Assembly: GCA_947627135.1 (NCBI GenBank)
Contig: CANQUV010000003.1
Location: forward strand, 62,001-126,000
Source of the DNA: an uncultured Clostridia bacterium
GTDB lineage: Bacteria > Bacillota > Clostridia > Oscillospirales > Acutalibacteraceae
Direction: 5' to 3'
DNA: 64,000 nucleotides
Part shown: piece by piece, positions 44,003 through 53,943 of the stretch
How positions within the stretch are numbered: position 1 is the first letter of the stretch
Layout: each line of letters opens with the position of its first letter
Translations under genes and position numbers: made by a program
The notes under the pieces: model-generated
Seen by the model: only the letters and a program-made list of their open reading frames with translations
Database searches by the model: none
Told to the model about the DNA's origin: nothing

Positions 44003-46024
44003 TTATCTGTAACCTTTTTCTTTCATAACAGAAGTTATGATATCAATGTTTTTTAATTCGTAGTCATTAAACCATCCATTACTGAACTCTGAAGCAGTAT
44101 ATTGAGGATTATACCATGTTTTTGAATTAAAGTATTCTGACAGATACGGAGTGGTAAATATATAGCCGTGTCTTGCATAAATTTCGTTTACAGCAAGTGT
44201 CAGCATTCTATCATCCATAGAGGAAATTTCACTTTTTTCAATAATTCTTGAATCTGAACCTTCAAGAACATATCCTCCTGTTTTTTCAGTGCTTGATGAA
44301 GGTGTATTTGAAGATGCAGGAGTAGTATCTCGTTCAGTTTCTTCTTGCGGTATAGGACCTTGAGATACTATAACGGAAACCGTATCCCCTAAGTTAAGTG
44401 TACTTCCTTCAGACGGATCAACTGAAATAATTGTGTTTTCCTGGTAATCATCGCTGTATTCATAAGATTCAATGCTTGCGTATAATCCTACATAAGCCAA
44501 TTCATCCATTGCTCTGGAGTAGTCCATACCAACTATATAAGGAACTGAAACAGAAGATTTTGAAGGTTCTTCAGTTTCCTTTTCTGTGGGTTTTGCTGTT
44601 GTAGATGCATTAGAAGAAGGCTGTGTTTCGACTATTTTAGAAGTTGCTTTTGTTTCTGAGACAGTAGTTTTGGTTTGGTCAGCTGTTGAGGTTCCACCGC
44701 CAAACATATTTGTTGAAACAGCATAGTATATACCGCCTCCGAGCAACGCTAAAATAATTATAATTATTGAAATTATTAAAACAAACTTGCCTTTGCCGGA
44801 TTTATTCTTTTTTTCATTTTCATCAAAGTCAAATTCAGGGTCCGTAAAATTATCATAATCACTTTCGTCCTTAAAACCAGTTTTATTTTCCTGACTTTCT
44901 GAAATTGAATCAAAGACTTTTGTTTCCTGTGATAATGTGCTGTCATATTCATCATTTTCTGAATCAAAAGCGTCAATATCATTTGGCGAAAGAATGTTGT
45001 CTGAATCGTTATTGATAATGTCATTTGTATTTTTAGATACTATATTTCCTGCAATTGCACCAGCTCCTGCAACCGCAGGTGAACTATCTGCTTTTTTAGA
45101 AGAATATCCCAAAAGTGCATTTTTAAAAGATGCAGCATTCATCCATCTTGCTTCGGGAGAAAATTGGCAGGCAATTAAAATAATTTTTGATAACTCATCA
45201 TCGGCTTCAATAGGAGCAGGAAATGGAACACCTTTGATTCGTTTTATAATTGCTTCATTTTTTTCTTCCGGTGTAGATTTTTCGTTTAAGAAAGGCTCAT
45301 TATTATTATTAAATAACTTATAAAGCAACAAACCCAGTGAATAAATATCAGAAGTTTTTTTCTGTATTTTATTTTCCTGAAGTTCAGGTGCCATAAAGTT
45401 GACATTTTGCGTTACTGCATTTTTGTTTACTATATTTTCAGGCCTTTTTTCAATACCGAAATCTGCAAGTAAAAAATTTCCTTTATTATCTTTGAAAATA
45501 TTCTCAGGTTTAATATCACCATGGAGAACATTCTGGTTTTCTAAATCAGTTAAAGCGTTGCATACATCAATACCAAGTTTGATTTTTTCATCATCTGTTA
45601 TATTTCCGTTATTTAAAATATTGGAAAGGCTTTTATAATATGGCATACGGATAAAAATATCATATCCTGAACCATCATCTTTTTCATAAACAGAATGTTC
45701 TTCATAAATAAGAAGATTTTTAGAACTTGAAAAAGAATAATTGGTCTGAATTTCTTCAAGTCTTTCGTTTAAAGCTTTTTCCAATGGTGATAATTCTGTT
45801 TTATCATCATCTTCAGAATTAATATTTTCAATAATATTATTATCTTTTGTTTTTTCCGTTAAATTGGGCTCAACATTTACTTCAATGTGTTTAGCAACAC
45901 CAAAAACTGTTTTACCGTTTTCTTCTGTTTTAATTTTATAAACTGTACCGTAAAGTCCCGAACCTATTTCAGATACGATTTCCCACTTATCCCATAAGGG
46001 AGAATAGCTGAATATATTCGACAT
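44003..46024 (-). CDS. Receptor-type Ser/Thr protein kinase with PASTA and YARHG domains
   Basis: A 673-residue membrane protein. Residues about 14-310 are a Hanks-type kinase: GSGLYGTVYK loop, VAIK-type Lys45, HGDIKPEN with catalytic Asp170, and DFG at Asp188. It has an acidic insert at about 52-85 after the beta3 strand. An acidic linker and a TM helix (about 425-445, KFVLIISIIIIILALLGG) follow. Outside the cell there is a Ser/Thr-rich stalk, one PASTA domain (SVPYIVGMDYSRAMDELAYVGL), a second linker and a C-terminal YARHG domain (NEIYARHGYIF). HRD reads HGD. No phosphatase gene is adjacent. Confidence 0.88.
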   Translation of the reverse strand: MSNIFSYSPLWDKWEIVSEIGSGLYGTVYKIKTEENGKTVFGVAKHIEVNVEPNLTEKTKDNNIIENINSEDDDKTELSPLEKALNERLEEIQTNYSFSSSKNLLIYEEHSVYEKDDGSGYDIFIRMPYYKSLSNILNNGNITDDEKIKLGIDVCNALTDLENQNVLHGDIKPENIFKDNKGNFLLADFGIEKRPENIVNKNAVTQNVNFMAPELQENKIQKKTSDIYSLGLLLYKLFNNNNEPFLNEKSTPEEKNEAIIKRIKGVPFPAPIEADDELSKIILIACQFSPEARWMNAASFKNALLGYSSKKADSSPAVAGAGAIAGNIVSKNTNDIINNDSDNILSPNDIDAFDSENDEYDSTLSQETKVFDSISESQENKTGFKDESDYDNFTDPEFDFDENEKKNKSGKGKFVLIISIIIIILALLGGGIYYAVSTNMFGGGTSTADQTKTTVSETKATSKIVETQPSSNASTTAKPTEKETEEPSKSSVSVPYIVGMDYSRAMDELAYVGLYASIESYEYSDDYQENTIISVDPSEGSTLNLGDTVSVIVSQGPIPQEETERDTTPASSNTPSSSTEKTGGYVLEGSDSRIIEKSEISSMDDRMLTLAVNEIYARHGYIFTTPYLSEYFNSKTWYNPQYTASEFSNGWFNDYELKNIDIITSVMKEKGYR

Positions 46025-46098
46025 TATAATACCTCCTTAAATAAAAAAAGTATATATTTGATTAGATACATAATTTTTTTACATATTATACCACTTAT

Positions 46099-46126
46099 AT
46101 TATAACACAATTTGTCTAATAAACAA
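46099..46126 (-). promoter_or_regulatory. Promoter of the kinase gene
   Basis: On the minus strand, TTGTTT (46126-46121) and TATAAT (46104-46099) are 16 bases apart, about 75 bases upstream of the kinase start. A second TATAAT lies slightly downstream. Confidence 0.55.
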
Positions 46127-46200
46127 TAAATGTATCAAAACCGTTACTCAAATTACGGATTTTTCAAGTTTTCGTCACAAAAATATTTTCAAAATAAGTA

Positions 46201-46229
46201 TTGACAACGTAAATATGTATGGGTATGAT
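46201..46229 (+). promoter_or_regulatory. Strong promoter of an orphan transcript
   Basis: TTGACA (46201-46206) and TATGAT (46224-46229) with 17 bases between. It points to the right and has no long open frame after it before the terminator at 46349. Confidence 0.7.
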
Positions 46230-46235
46230 CGAATA

Positions 46236-46385
46236 TACTCCTTGGAAAGGATGTTTAAGTTTTTGGGCTTTATTTGTTGTTACAACAATTTTTTCTTTGT
46301 TTGAATAGAGAAAAATGTCAATAAAAAAATAATTATATAAATTTTTTGTCATTCAGAGATGTTTTTTCTCTGAATGATTTTTTTG
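46236..46385 (+). ncRNA. Candidate small RNA gene (about 150 nt)
   Basis: Between a strong promoter and a strong terminator lie about 150 bases with no credible gene. Inside it, TTGTTGT/ACAACAA can form a hairpin, and the transcript ends in the 11-bp terminator stem. A short frame (MFKFLGFICC..., 17 codons) starts at a GGAAAGGATG sequence, but the spacing to the ribosome binding site is too short and I do not accept it as a gene. Upstream is the kinase gene (other strand); downstream is yfmF. Confidence 0.6.
46349..46385 (+). terminator. Terminator of the orphan transcript
   Basis: A perfect 11-bp stem, TCATTCAGAGA (46349-46359) with TCTCTGAATGA (46367-46377), followed by a run of seven or more T. 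No plus-strand gene precedes it, so it ends something other than a protein gene. Confidence 0.9.
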
Positions 46386-46501
46386 TATGAGAGGAATATA
46401 TTGCCTTTTTTTTATTTTATTGATATAATAATTAAAGTTTTCTATGTGTAAATAATAAAAAGAGAATTCTTTTCTAAAATCTATTGAAAGGATAAAAAAT
46501 A

Positions 46502-47770
46502 ATGGAAATTTTGAAAAGAGAACAAATTGGAAATAATGTGTTTTTCAATACTGTAAAAGATAACAGATTCAAAACAATGAAGATGTCTGTTTCTGCTTAT
46601 TTGCCTTTAAAAAAAGAAACTGCATCACAAAACGCATTACTTTGCGATATTTTAACCCGTTCCTGCAAAGAGTATAATACACTTGCAATTCTTGAAAAAA
46701 AGCTTTTATCCCTTTATGGCGCAAGTTTATCTTCTCATATAAAAAAAGAGGGGGATTTGCAGGTCTTGACCATTTCTATATCGGGACTTGATGACAGATA
46801 CGCTTTTGATGAAACAAAAATATCTTCTGAACTTGCTGAAATTCTTTGTAAAATTATTTTTGAGCCAAATGTCGAAAACGAAAAGTTTACAGAGCGTGAT
46901 TTTAAACAAAGTTTACGACAGATCCTTGATACTATGGATTCTGAGTTTAACGAAAAAAGGATATATTCCGTATCAAGATGCTTAGAAATAATGAATCAAA
47001 ATTCACCTGCCGGAATAAACCGGTTGGGTGATAAAGAAAGTGCAGAAAAAACTACACCGGAGAAATTATATCACGCTTGGGAAAATCTCTTAAAGACAGC
47101 ACGTTTTGAAATTATGTATGTTGGTGAAGGCGACAGTGCTTCTGCTTTAAAAGTTTTTAAAAACAAATTTGAGAACATTGAAAGAAACCCCGAAATACTT
47201 TCAACTGAAACATTTGAATCTGACGGAAAAGTAAAAGAAGTAATTGAAGAAATGGAACTTTCCCAGTCAAAGCTTGTTATGGGATTTGAAACAGGTGTTT
47301 CCGCTGATAATGATAAATATTATACAATGATGTTGTTGTCAGCAATTTTAGGTGGTACACCAAGTGCTAAACTTTTTACAAATGTAAGAGAAAAGCAAAG
47401 CCTTTGTTATTACTGCATATCCAGATACTACCGCAGAAAAGGATATATTATAGTTGAAAGCGGAGTTGAGGGAGCAAACCTTGAAAAAGCAAAAAAAGCT
47501 ATATTAAATGAAGTAAAAGAACTGACAAGCGGTAATATAACAGATTTTGAAATAGAATCTGCAAAACTTGCTATGATAAACAGTTATAAATCTATAACAG
47601 ATACTGTAACAGGTATTGAAACATGGTATTTAACAAGAATTCTTGATGATAAGGTTGATACCCCTGAGGAAACAGCAGAAAAAATAAAATCTGTTACCAA
47701 AGAGCAGCTTTTAGAAATTGCTGCAAATATTAAGCTTGATACAGTATATATGTTAAAAAATAAGGATTGA
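46502..47770 (+). CDS. yfmF: M16-family peptidase-like protein YfmF (zinc motif absent)
   Basis: A 422-residue M16/insulinase-fold protein. It aligns in layout with YfmF: no HxxEH zinc motif near the N-terminus, but the C-terminal domain KLFTNVREKQSLCYYC is typical. In Bacillus, YfmF and YfmH are needed for modification of elongation factor P. The adjacent yfmH gene, which has the zinc motif, starts five bases after the stop, so the pair probably forms a heterodimer like other M16 pairs. Confidence 0.9.
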   Translation: MEILKREQIGNNVFFNTVKDNRFKTMKMSVSAYLPLKKETASQNALLCDILTRSCKEYNTLAILEKKLLSLYGASLSSHIKKEGDLQVLTISISGLDDRYAFDETKISSELAEILCKIIFEPNVENEKFTERDFKQSLRQILDTMDSEFNEKRIYSVSRCLEIMNQNSPAGINRLGDKESAEKTTPEKLYHAWENLLKTARFEIMYVGEGDSASALKVFKNKFENIERNPEILSTETFESDGKVKEVIEEMELSQSKLVMGFETGVSADNDKYYTMMLLSAILGGTPSAKLFTNVREKQSLCYYCISRYYRRKGYIIVESGVEGANLEKAKKAILNEVKELTSGNITDFEIESAKLAMINSYKSITDTVTGIETWYLTRILDDKVDTPEETAEKIKSVTKEQLLEIAANIKLDTVYMLKNKD

Positions 47771-47775
47771 GTAAT

Positions 47776-49050
47776 ATGAATGATATAAAAGAAATTAAAA
47801 GTGTAAGAACAGGGGATAAATATTATAAAGTCAACCATAAATCGGGGTTAACGATTTATATTTATCCCAAAGAAAAATACAGCTCTGCTTATGCTATTTT
47901 CGGAACGAAATACGGAAGTATAAATACAGCCTTTTCAGTTGACGGCGGAGAAAGAATAACAGTTCCCGACGGAATAGCTCATTACCTTGAGCATAAACTT
48001 TTTGAGAGCGAAGACGGAGACGCTTTTACAAAATACGCAAAAACAGGTGCAAGTGCAAATGCTTATACGAGCTTTGAAAAAACCTGTTATTTGTTTTCCT
48101 GTTCAGATAATTTTAAAGCAAATCTTGAAATTTTGCTTGACTTTGTGCAAAGTCCGTATTTCACAGCAGAAACAGTTGCCAAAGAGCAGGGGATTATCGG
48201 TCAGGAAATTAAAATGTACGACGATTCTCCCGATTGGCGTGTTATGTTCAATCTGCTTAAATGTTTGTATCACAATCATCCTGTTAAAATAGATATAGCA
48301 GGAACTGTTGAAACAATTGCAGAAATTACAGCAGAAAAACTTTACCAGGTATATAACACATTTTATAACTTAAATAATATGGTACTTTGTGTTACAGGTA
48401 ACATTACAGTAGAAGAAATAATAGAAATTTGTGATAAAGAATTAAAAGAAAATAAACAGCATAGCATTGTTAATTTTTTCGAAAATGAACCCTATGAAAT
48501 TGTAAAACCTTATATAGAACAAAAATTAACAGTTTCTGTTCCGTTATTTAATTTTGGTTTTAAAGAAAAAGTCGGTGACAGGATGTTAACTGCAAAAGAA
48601 AATGCAGAAATTGATGTTCTTCTTACAATGCTTTTTTCACCTTCAAGCGAGCTTTACAGTGAGCTTTTAGATGAAGGTCTTATAAATTCAAGCTTTAGTT
48701 ATGAAGTTTTTGAAGGTCCGGGATATTTTTCAATTTTATTTGGAGGAGAATCAAGAAATCCTGAAAAAGCTGCCGAAAAAATAAAAGCTTATATTTCAAA
48801 AATTAAATCTGAGGGTTTGTCAAAAGAAGATTTTGAAGCTTCCAAAAGAGCTTGTTACGGAGATAGCTTATCTTCGCTAAATAATATTGAGAGCATCGCA
48901 AATTCACTAATAAACAGTCATTTTTCCGAAAATGAATTTTTTGAATATACTGACGCTTTAGCAAAAATAACTTTTGAAGATGCAGAAAAAAGATTAAGTA
49001 AAATTCTTGATGTAAATAACTGTGCTTTGTCAGTTGTAAAAGGAGAATAA
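47776..49050 (+). CDS. yfmH: M16-family zinc peptidase YfmH
   Basis: A 424-residue M16 peptidase with the inverted zinc motif HYLEH (about residues 72-76; HxxEH) and the second-half SSELYSELLDEGLINSSFSYE pattern. It is the catalytic partner of YfmF. The ATG at 47776 is used, with AAGGA nine bases upstream; a TTG at 47767 is possible. It precedes lgt by two bases. Confidence 0.92.
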   Translation: MNDIKEIKSVRTGDKYYKVNHKSGLTIYIYPKEKYSSAYAIFGTKYGSINTAFSVDGGERITVPDGIAHYLEHKLFESEDGDAFTKYAKTGASANAYTSFEKTCYLFSCSDNFKANLEILLDFVQSPYFTAETVAKEQGIIGQEIKMYDDSPDWRVMFNLLKCLYHNHPVKIDIAGTVETIAEITAEKLYQVYNTFYNLNNMVLCVTGNITVEEIIEICDKELKENKQHSIVNFFENEPYEIVKPYIEQKLTVSVPLFNFGFKEKVGDRMLTAKENAEIDVLLTMLFSPSSELYSELLDEGLINSSFSYEVFEGPGYFSILFGGESRNPEKAAEKIKAYISKIKSEGLSKEDFEASKRACYGDSLSSLNNIESIANSLINSHFSENEFFEYTDALAKITFEDAEKRLSKILDVNNCALSVVKGE

Positions 49051-49052
49051 TT

Positions 49053-49925
49053 ATGTATAATGTTTCATTCCCCGGGCTTGGTATTTTTGACCTTACGATC
49101 AATCCGGTAGCTTTTACACTTGGTGATATGCCGGTTTACTGGTACGGAATAATAATTGCAAGCGGTCTCATATTAGCATTCATTTATGCTTGGTTTTCCG
49201 CCGAAAGATTTAATGTTGATAAGAATAAGCTTATAAACTGTGTACTGGTTGGTATAATTACAGGTATTATCGGAGCAAGACTTTACTATGTTTTATTTCG
49301 ACTGGACTACTATTCAGTAAATCCAATAGAAATTTTTTATATTCATCAGGGCGGACTTGCAATATACGGTGGAATAATCGGTGCGTTTGCAGGAGGTTGT
49401 GTAGTTGCAAAAATACAAAAAATGAAAATACTTCCCGTACTGGATGTTGCTGTTTTAGGATTTTTAATCGGTCAGGGTATAGGCAGATGGGGCAACTTTA
49501 TGAATCAGGAAGCATTCGGAACCCCTACATCTCTGCCTTGGGGAATGATAAGTGAAAGAACTATGGGAGAAACCGTACACCCTTGTTTCCTTTACGAGTC
49601 ATTATGGTGTTTGATAGGATTTGTTATAATTCATTTTATAAGCAAAAAATATCAGAAATATGCCGGACAGGTACTGTATATGTACCTTGTCTGGTATGGA
49701 TTTGAGAGAATGATAGTTGAAGGTTTAAGAACTGACAGCTTGTACTTACCGTTCCGGATTTTTGGTGCGGATATAAGAGTTTCGCAGCTTTTATCGTTAT
49801 TACTTGTTATTTTTGGCATAGTAATGCTTATTATAAACAGAAAAAAGGAGGATCCGTTTTATGCAGATTATAGACGGAAAAAAAGTATCGGCAGAAGTGA
49901 AGGCACAAGTAGCCGGGGAAACTGA
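49053..49925 (+). CDS. lgt: Prolipoprotein diacylglyceryl transferase
   Basis: A 290-residue polytopic membrane enzyme that adds diacylglycerol to the lipobox Cys of prolipoproteins. HQGGLAIYGGIIGA and the GQGIGRWGNFMNQEAFGTP signature are intact, as is the C-terminal YLVWYGFERMIVEGLRTDSLY. Its last 22 codons overlap folD by 65 bases, giving a basic tail (ADYRRKKSIGRSEG) not usual for Lgt. AAAGGAG precedes the ATG. Confidence 0.95.
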   Translation: MYNVSFPGLGIFDLTINPVAFTLGDMPVYWYGIIIASGLILAFIYAWFSAERFNVDKNKLINCVLVGIITGIIGARLYYVLFRLDYYSVNPIEIFYIHQGGLAIYGGIIGAFAGGCVVAKIQKMKILPVLDVAVLGFLIGQGIGRWGNFMNQEAFGTPTSLPWGMISERTMGETVHPCFLYESLWCLIGFVIIHFISKKYQKYAGQVLYMYLVWYGFERMIVEGLRTDSLYLPFRIFGADIRVSQLLSLLLVIFGIVMLIINRKKEDPFYADYRRKKSIGRSEGTSSRGN

Positions 49926-50709
49926 CGAATTAAAAAAACAGGGAATTACTCCCGGTTTAGCAGTTGTAATTGTGGGAGATGACCCCGCTTCAAGAGTGTA
50001 TGTTAATAATAAAAAGAAAGCTTGTGAACTTGTAGGATTTAAATCAGAAGAATATGCTTTACCTGCCGAGACTTCACAGGAAGAATTATTGGAGCTTGTA
50101 AAAAAGCTAAACGAAAAGAAAGACATAAACGGCATCCTTGTACAGCTTCCGCTTCCAAAGCATCTTGATGAAAAAGAAATAATTGAAGCTATTGATCCTA
50201 TAAAAGACGTTGACGCATTCCACGCAGTGAATGTAGGAAAAATTATGATAGGCGATTATGATTTTTTGCCATGTACGCCTGCCGGAGTAATGGAAATGCT
50301 TGCGTATTATGATATACCTGTAAGCGGTAAAAACTGCGTAGTTATCGGAAGAAGCAATATTGTAGGAAAGCCCATGGCTATGTTGTTATTGCATAAGAAT
50401 GGTACAGTAACAATCTGCCACAGCAAAACTCAGAATTTAAAGGAGATCTCAGCTCAGGCTGATATTCTTGTAGCCGCTGTTGGAATTCCTAAATTTGTAA
50501 CGGCAGATATGGTTAAAGATGGAGCAGTTGTTATTGATGTTGGTATGGACAGAGATGAAAACGGAAAGCTCTGCGGTGATGTTGATTTTGAAAATGTAAA
50601 GGATAAAACATCATACATAACGCCTGTACCGGGAGGAGTAGGCCCTATGACAATAGCGACTTTAATGAAAAATACACTTAAAGCCTGTCGTTTACAAAAT
50701 AATTGTTGA
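49861..50709 (+). CDS. folD: Bifunctional methylenetetrahydrofolate dehydrogenase / methenyltetrahydrofolate cyclohydrolase
   Basis: A 282-residue one-carbon enzyme. The start at 49861 gives the family N-terminus IIDGKKVSAEVK, followed by GLAVVIVGDDPASRVYVNNKKKAC with the catalytic Lys. The NADP-binding VIGRSNIVGKPMA block and TPVPGGVGPMT near the end are complete. AAGGAGG lies 10 bases upstream, inside lgt. Confidence 0.96.
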   Translation: MQIIDGKKVSAEVKAQVAGETDELKKQGITPGLAVVIVGDDPASRVYVNNKKKACELVGFKSEEYALPAETSQEELLELVKKLNEKKDINGILVQLPLPKHLDEKEIIEAIDPIKDVDAFHAVNVGKIMIGDYDFLPCTPAGVMEMLAYYDIPVSGKNCVVIGRSNIVGKPMAMLLLHKNGTVTICHSKTQNLKEISAQADILVAAVGIPKFVTADMVKDGAVVIDVGMDRDENGKLCGDVDFENVKDKTSYITPVPGGVGPMTIATLMKNTLKACRLQNNC

Positions 50710-50733
50710 CATTATTTAACTTTGTGTTATAAT
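50706..50733 (+). promoter_or_regulatory. Promoter of the rplU-prp-rpmA operon
   Basis: TTGACA (50706-50711) and TATAAT (50728-50733) with 16 bases between, starting inside the folD stop region. Confidence 0.8.
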
Positions 50734-50739
50734 ATATAA

Positions 50740-50815
50740 GCCGCTTATTGTGGGTTAGTAAGAAAACTCGGTTTTCACCTGACAATAGCGAGTCTAAATA
50801 AAAGGAATGGTAACA
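50740..50815 (+). promoter_or_regulatory. L21-type ribosomal protein leader
   Basis: Between the promoter and rplU lies a GC-richer leader of about 75 bases (AAGCCGCTTATTGTGGG ... CTGACAATAGCGAG). Arms such as GCTTATTGT with ACAATAGC can pair. Its place and size fit the L21 leader found upstream of rplU in many Firmicutes, in which ribosomal protein probably represses its own operon. I call it on position and stem, not by alignment. Confidence 0.6.
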
Positions 50816-50817
50816 CT

Positions 50818-51126
50818 ATGTACGCTATTATCGAAACAGGCGGCAAGCAGTACAAAGTAACTAACGATGAAGTTATTTTTGTAGAAAAGCTTGCAGCGGA
50901 AGAAAATGACACAGTAACATTTAATGTTGTTGCGTTAGGTACTGACGATGGAATTAAAGTCGGCACTCCTTATGTTGACGGCGCAAAAGTTACAGGAGAA
51001 GTATTAAAAACAGGTAAAGGTAAAAAAATCAGGGTAGCAACATATAAGCCTAAAAAAGGCGAGAAGAGAGCACTCGGTCACAGACAGCCTTACACAAAGG
51101 TTCAAATTAAAACTATTGAAGCATAA
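50818..51126 (+). CDS. rplU: 50S ribosomal protein L21
   Basis: A 102-residue protein with the full L21 layout: YAIIETGGKQYKVTNDEVIFVEKL at the start and KPKKGEKRALGHRQPYTKVQI at the end. It is first in the conserved rplU-prp-rpmA operon. Confidence 0.98.
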   Translation: MYAIIETGGKQYKVTNDEVIFVEKLAAEENDTVTFNVVALGTDDGIKVGTPYVDGAKVTGEVLKTGKGKKIRVATYKPKKGEKRALGHRQPYTKVQIKTIEA

Positions 51127-51128
51127 TT

Positions 51129-51449
51129 ATGATTTATGTAACATTTTTTAAATCCGATTATGAGCTTATCGGGTTTGAAGTAACAGGACATTCAGATTAT
51201 AGCGAAGAAGGTACTGATGTTGTATGTTCAGCTGTAAGCTCTGCGGCATTTATGACCGCTAATACGATCACTGATGTTTTGAATGTAAAGACAACAATTG
51301 ATTACAGTGAAGACGGTTACATTAAATTAATGCTTTGTGTTGCTGATGCAAAAGCGTGCAAGGTCATTATGCAGGGATTTAAGCTCCATTTATGTTCTCT
51401 TGAAGAACAATATAAAAAATACATTCAAGTCAAAATTTTGGAGGTGTAA
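51129..51449 (+). CDS. prp: Ribosomal-processing cysteine protease Prp
   Basis: A 106-residue protease that removes the N-terminal extension of L27. The catalytic pair is His in [18 protein letters not shown] and the Cys that follows it about 12 residues later. It lies between rplU and rpmA, the usual Firmicutes position, and the L27 here carries the expected cleavage extension. Confidence 0.95.
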   Translation: MIYVTFFKSDYELIGFEVTGHSDYSEEGTDVVCSAVSSAAFMTANTITDVLNVKTTIDYSEDGYIKLMLCVADAKACKVIMQGFKLHLCSLEEQYKKYIQVKILEV

Positions 51450-51453
51450 GGTA

Positions 51454-51738
51454 ATGTTAAAAATTAATATTCAGTTATTTGCTCATAAAAAAGGACAGGG
51501 TAGTTCAAACAACGGTCGAGACAGCGAGTCAAAACGTCTTGGAGTAAAGCGTGCAGACGGACAGAAAGTTCTTGCCGGAAATATTCTTGTTAAGCAGAGA
51601 GGAACACACATTCATCCGGGTGTAAATGTAGGTATCGGTTCTGACGATACATTGTTTGCAAAGATTGACGGTGTACTCCGTTTTGAACGTGTTGGCAAAG
51701 ACAGAAAGCGTGCAAGCGTTTATCCTGTTCAGCAGTAA
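51454..51738 (+). CDS. rpmA: 50S ribosomal protein L27 with Prp-cleavable N-terminus
   Basis: A 94-residue L27 precursor. The ATG at 51454, preceded by GGAGGTG, gives an N-terminal extension LKINIQLFA before [13 protein letters not shown]; Prp should cut after LFA, leaving the mature start HKKG. A longer open frame upstream lies inside prp and is not used. The mature N-terminus reaches the peptidyl transferase centre, which is why the cut is essential in related species. Confidence 0.97.
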   Translation: MLKINIQLFAHKKGQGSSNNGRDSESKRLGVKRADGQKVLAGNILVKQRGTHIHPGVNVGIGSDDTLFAKIDGVLRFERVGKDRKRASVYPVQQ

Positions 51739-51752
51739 TTTACAGAGCAGCA

Positions 51753-51775
51753 AAGGGCGGATTTACTCCGCCCTT
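51753..51775 (+). terminator. Terminator after rpmA
   Basis: A perfect 9-bp stem, AAGGGCGGA (51753-51761) with TCCGCCCTT (51767-51775); the tail ATTTATATA is only moderately T-rich. Confidence 0.75.
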
Positions 51776-51840
51776 ATTTATATACCGGAGAAAATTAAAT
51801 TTAATTTTTAAATTGTATATAATTGAAACTCGGTGATTAT

Positions 51841-52212
51841 ATGTTTGAAAATGATTATATAGTAAAGCAAATCAATATAATGGTTAAATTTTTTGCAAGA
51901 GTTTTGTTTAATAAAGATACAACGGAATGTTATAATATTAAAGATGAAAAAGGGAATATTACAGGTAAAGGCAAGCTTTGTGTAAGTTTGCGGATACTTG
52001 TGGACGAGGGTAAAATCAATGAAGCCGAAAATTTGTTGTTTTCAGAAATTGAAGAAAAAAAAGACATAGATCTGCTGGAAGTTGCACTTGATTTTTACGA
52101 ATACTTAAATGAAAAAGAAGATGAATTTTTGGAAGAAAACGGATTTTCCCATCAAGAAATACTTGAAGGCATTCATGCTGTACAGAAAATTTATAATATA
52201 GAAGAAATATAG
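51841..52212 (+). CDS. DUF6483-family small protein
   Basis: A 123-residue mostly helical, acidic protein with MFENDYIVKQINIMVKFFARVLFNKD at the N-terminus, resembling the DUF6483 family of Clostridia. It has no signal or TM segment. Function is unknown. The ATG at 51841 has CGGTGAT upstream and is preferred to an in-frame ATG at 51823. Confidence 0.7.
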   Translation: MFENDYIVKQINIMVKFFARVLFNKDTTECYNIKDEKGNITGKGKLCVSLRILVDEGKINEAENLLFSEIEEKKDIDLLEVALDFYEYLNEKEDEFLEENGFSHQEILEGIHAVQKIYNIEEI

Positions 52213-52226
52213 AACAATGAAGATGA

Positions 52227-53516
<1,290 letters not shown>

Positions 53517-53520
53517 ATAA

Positions 53521-53922
53521 ATGGATAATAAGTTTAAAAATGCAAAACTTTCTGATTATTCACCTCTCACATTGGCGTTTATAGGTGACGGAGTATATGA
53601 TTTGATGGTAAGGAGTTATGTGGTAGGAATAGCTAACAGACCGGTAGGAGAATTAAATAAAATCAAGGTTTCACTGGTAAATTGTAAATCACAGGCACAA
53701 TTTGCAAAAAAGATTTTGCCTTTGTTAAATGAAAAGGAAGAATCAGTTTATAAACGAGGCAGAAATGCAGCTACTTCAAATACACCCAAAAATTCAACAG
53801 TAGCAGATTATCATAGTGCAACCGGACTTGAAGCACTGTTTGGATATCTTTACATAACCGCTCAAAATGAAAGGCTCGAAGAGCTTTTTAATATAATTAT
53901 AGAGGAATTTAATTTATTGTAA
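53521..53922 (+). CDS. mrnC: Mini-ribonuclease III
   Basis: A 133-residue RNase III-type catalytic domain without a double-stranded RNA-binding domain. LTLAFIGDGVYDLMVRSYVV contains the catalytic acidic residues (Asp23, Asp27), and ATGLEALFGYLYI holds the second acidic site. It trims 23S rRNA precursors in Bacillus. It starts just after obg. Confidence 0.94.
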   Translation: MDNKFKNAKLSDYSPLTLAFIGDGVYDLMVRSYVVGIANRPVGELNKIKVSLVNCKSQAQFAKKILPLLNEKEESVYKRGRNAATSNTPKNSTVADYHSATGLEALFGYLYITAQNERLEELFNIIIEEFNLL

Positions 53923-53943
53923 TAAAATGGGGAGTATGTAAAG

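Noticed and set aside
46164..46352. A 62-residue minus-strand frame
   Set aside because: AT-biased composition, no ribosome site, and it overlaps the orphan plus-strand transcript and its terminator.
51337..51453. N-terminal extension of L27
   Set aside because: The frame runs through prp; the ATG at 51454 gives the exact Prp-type L27 start.
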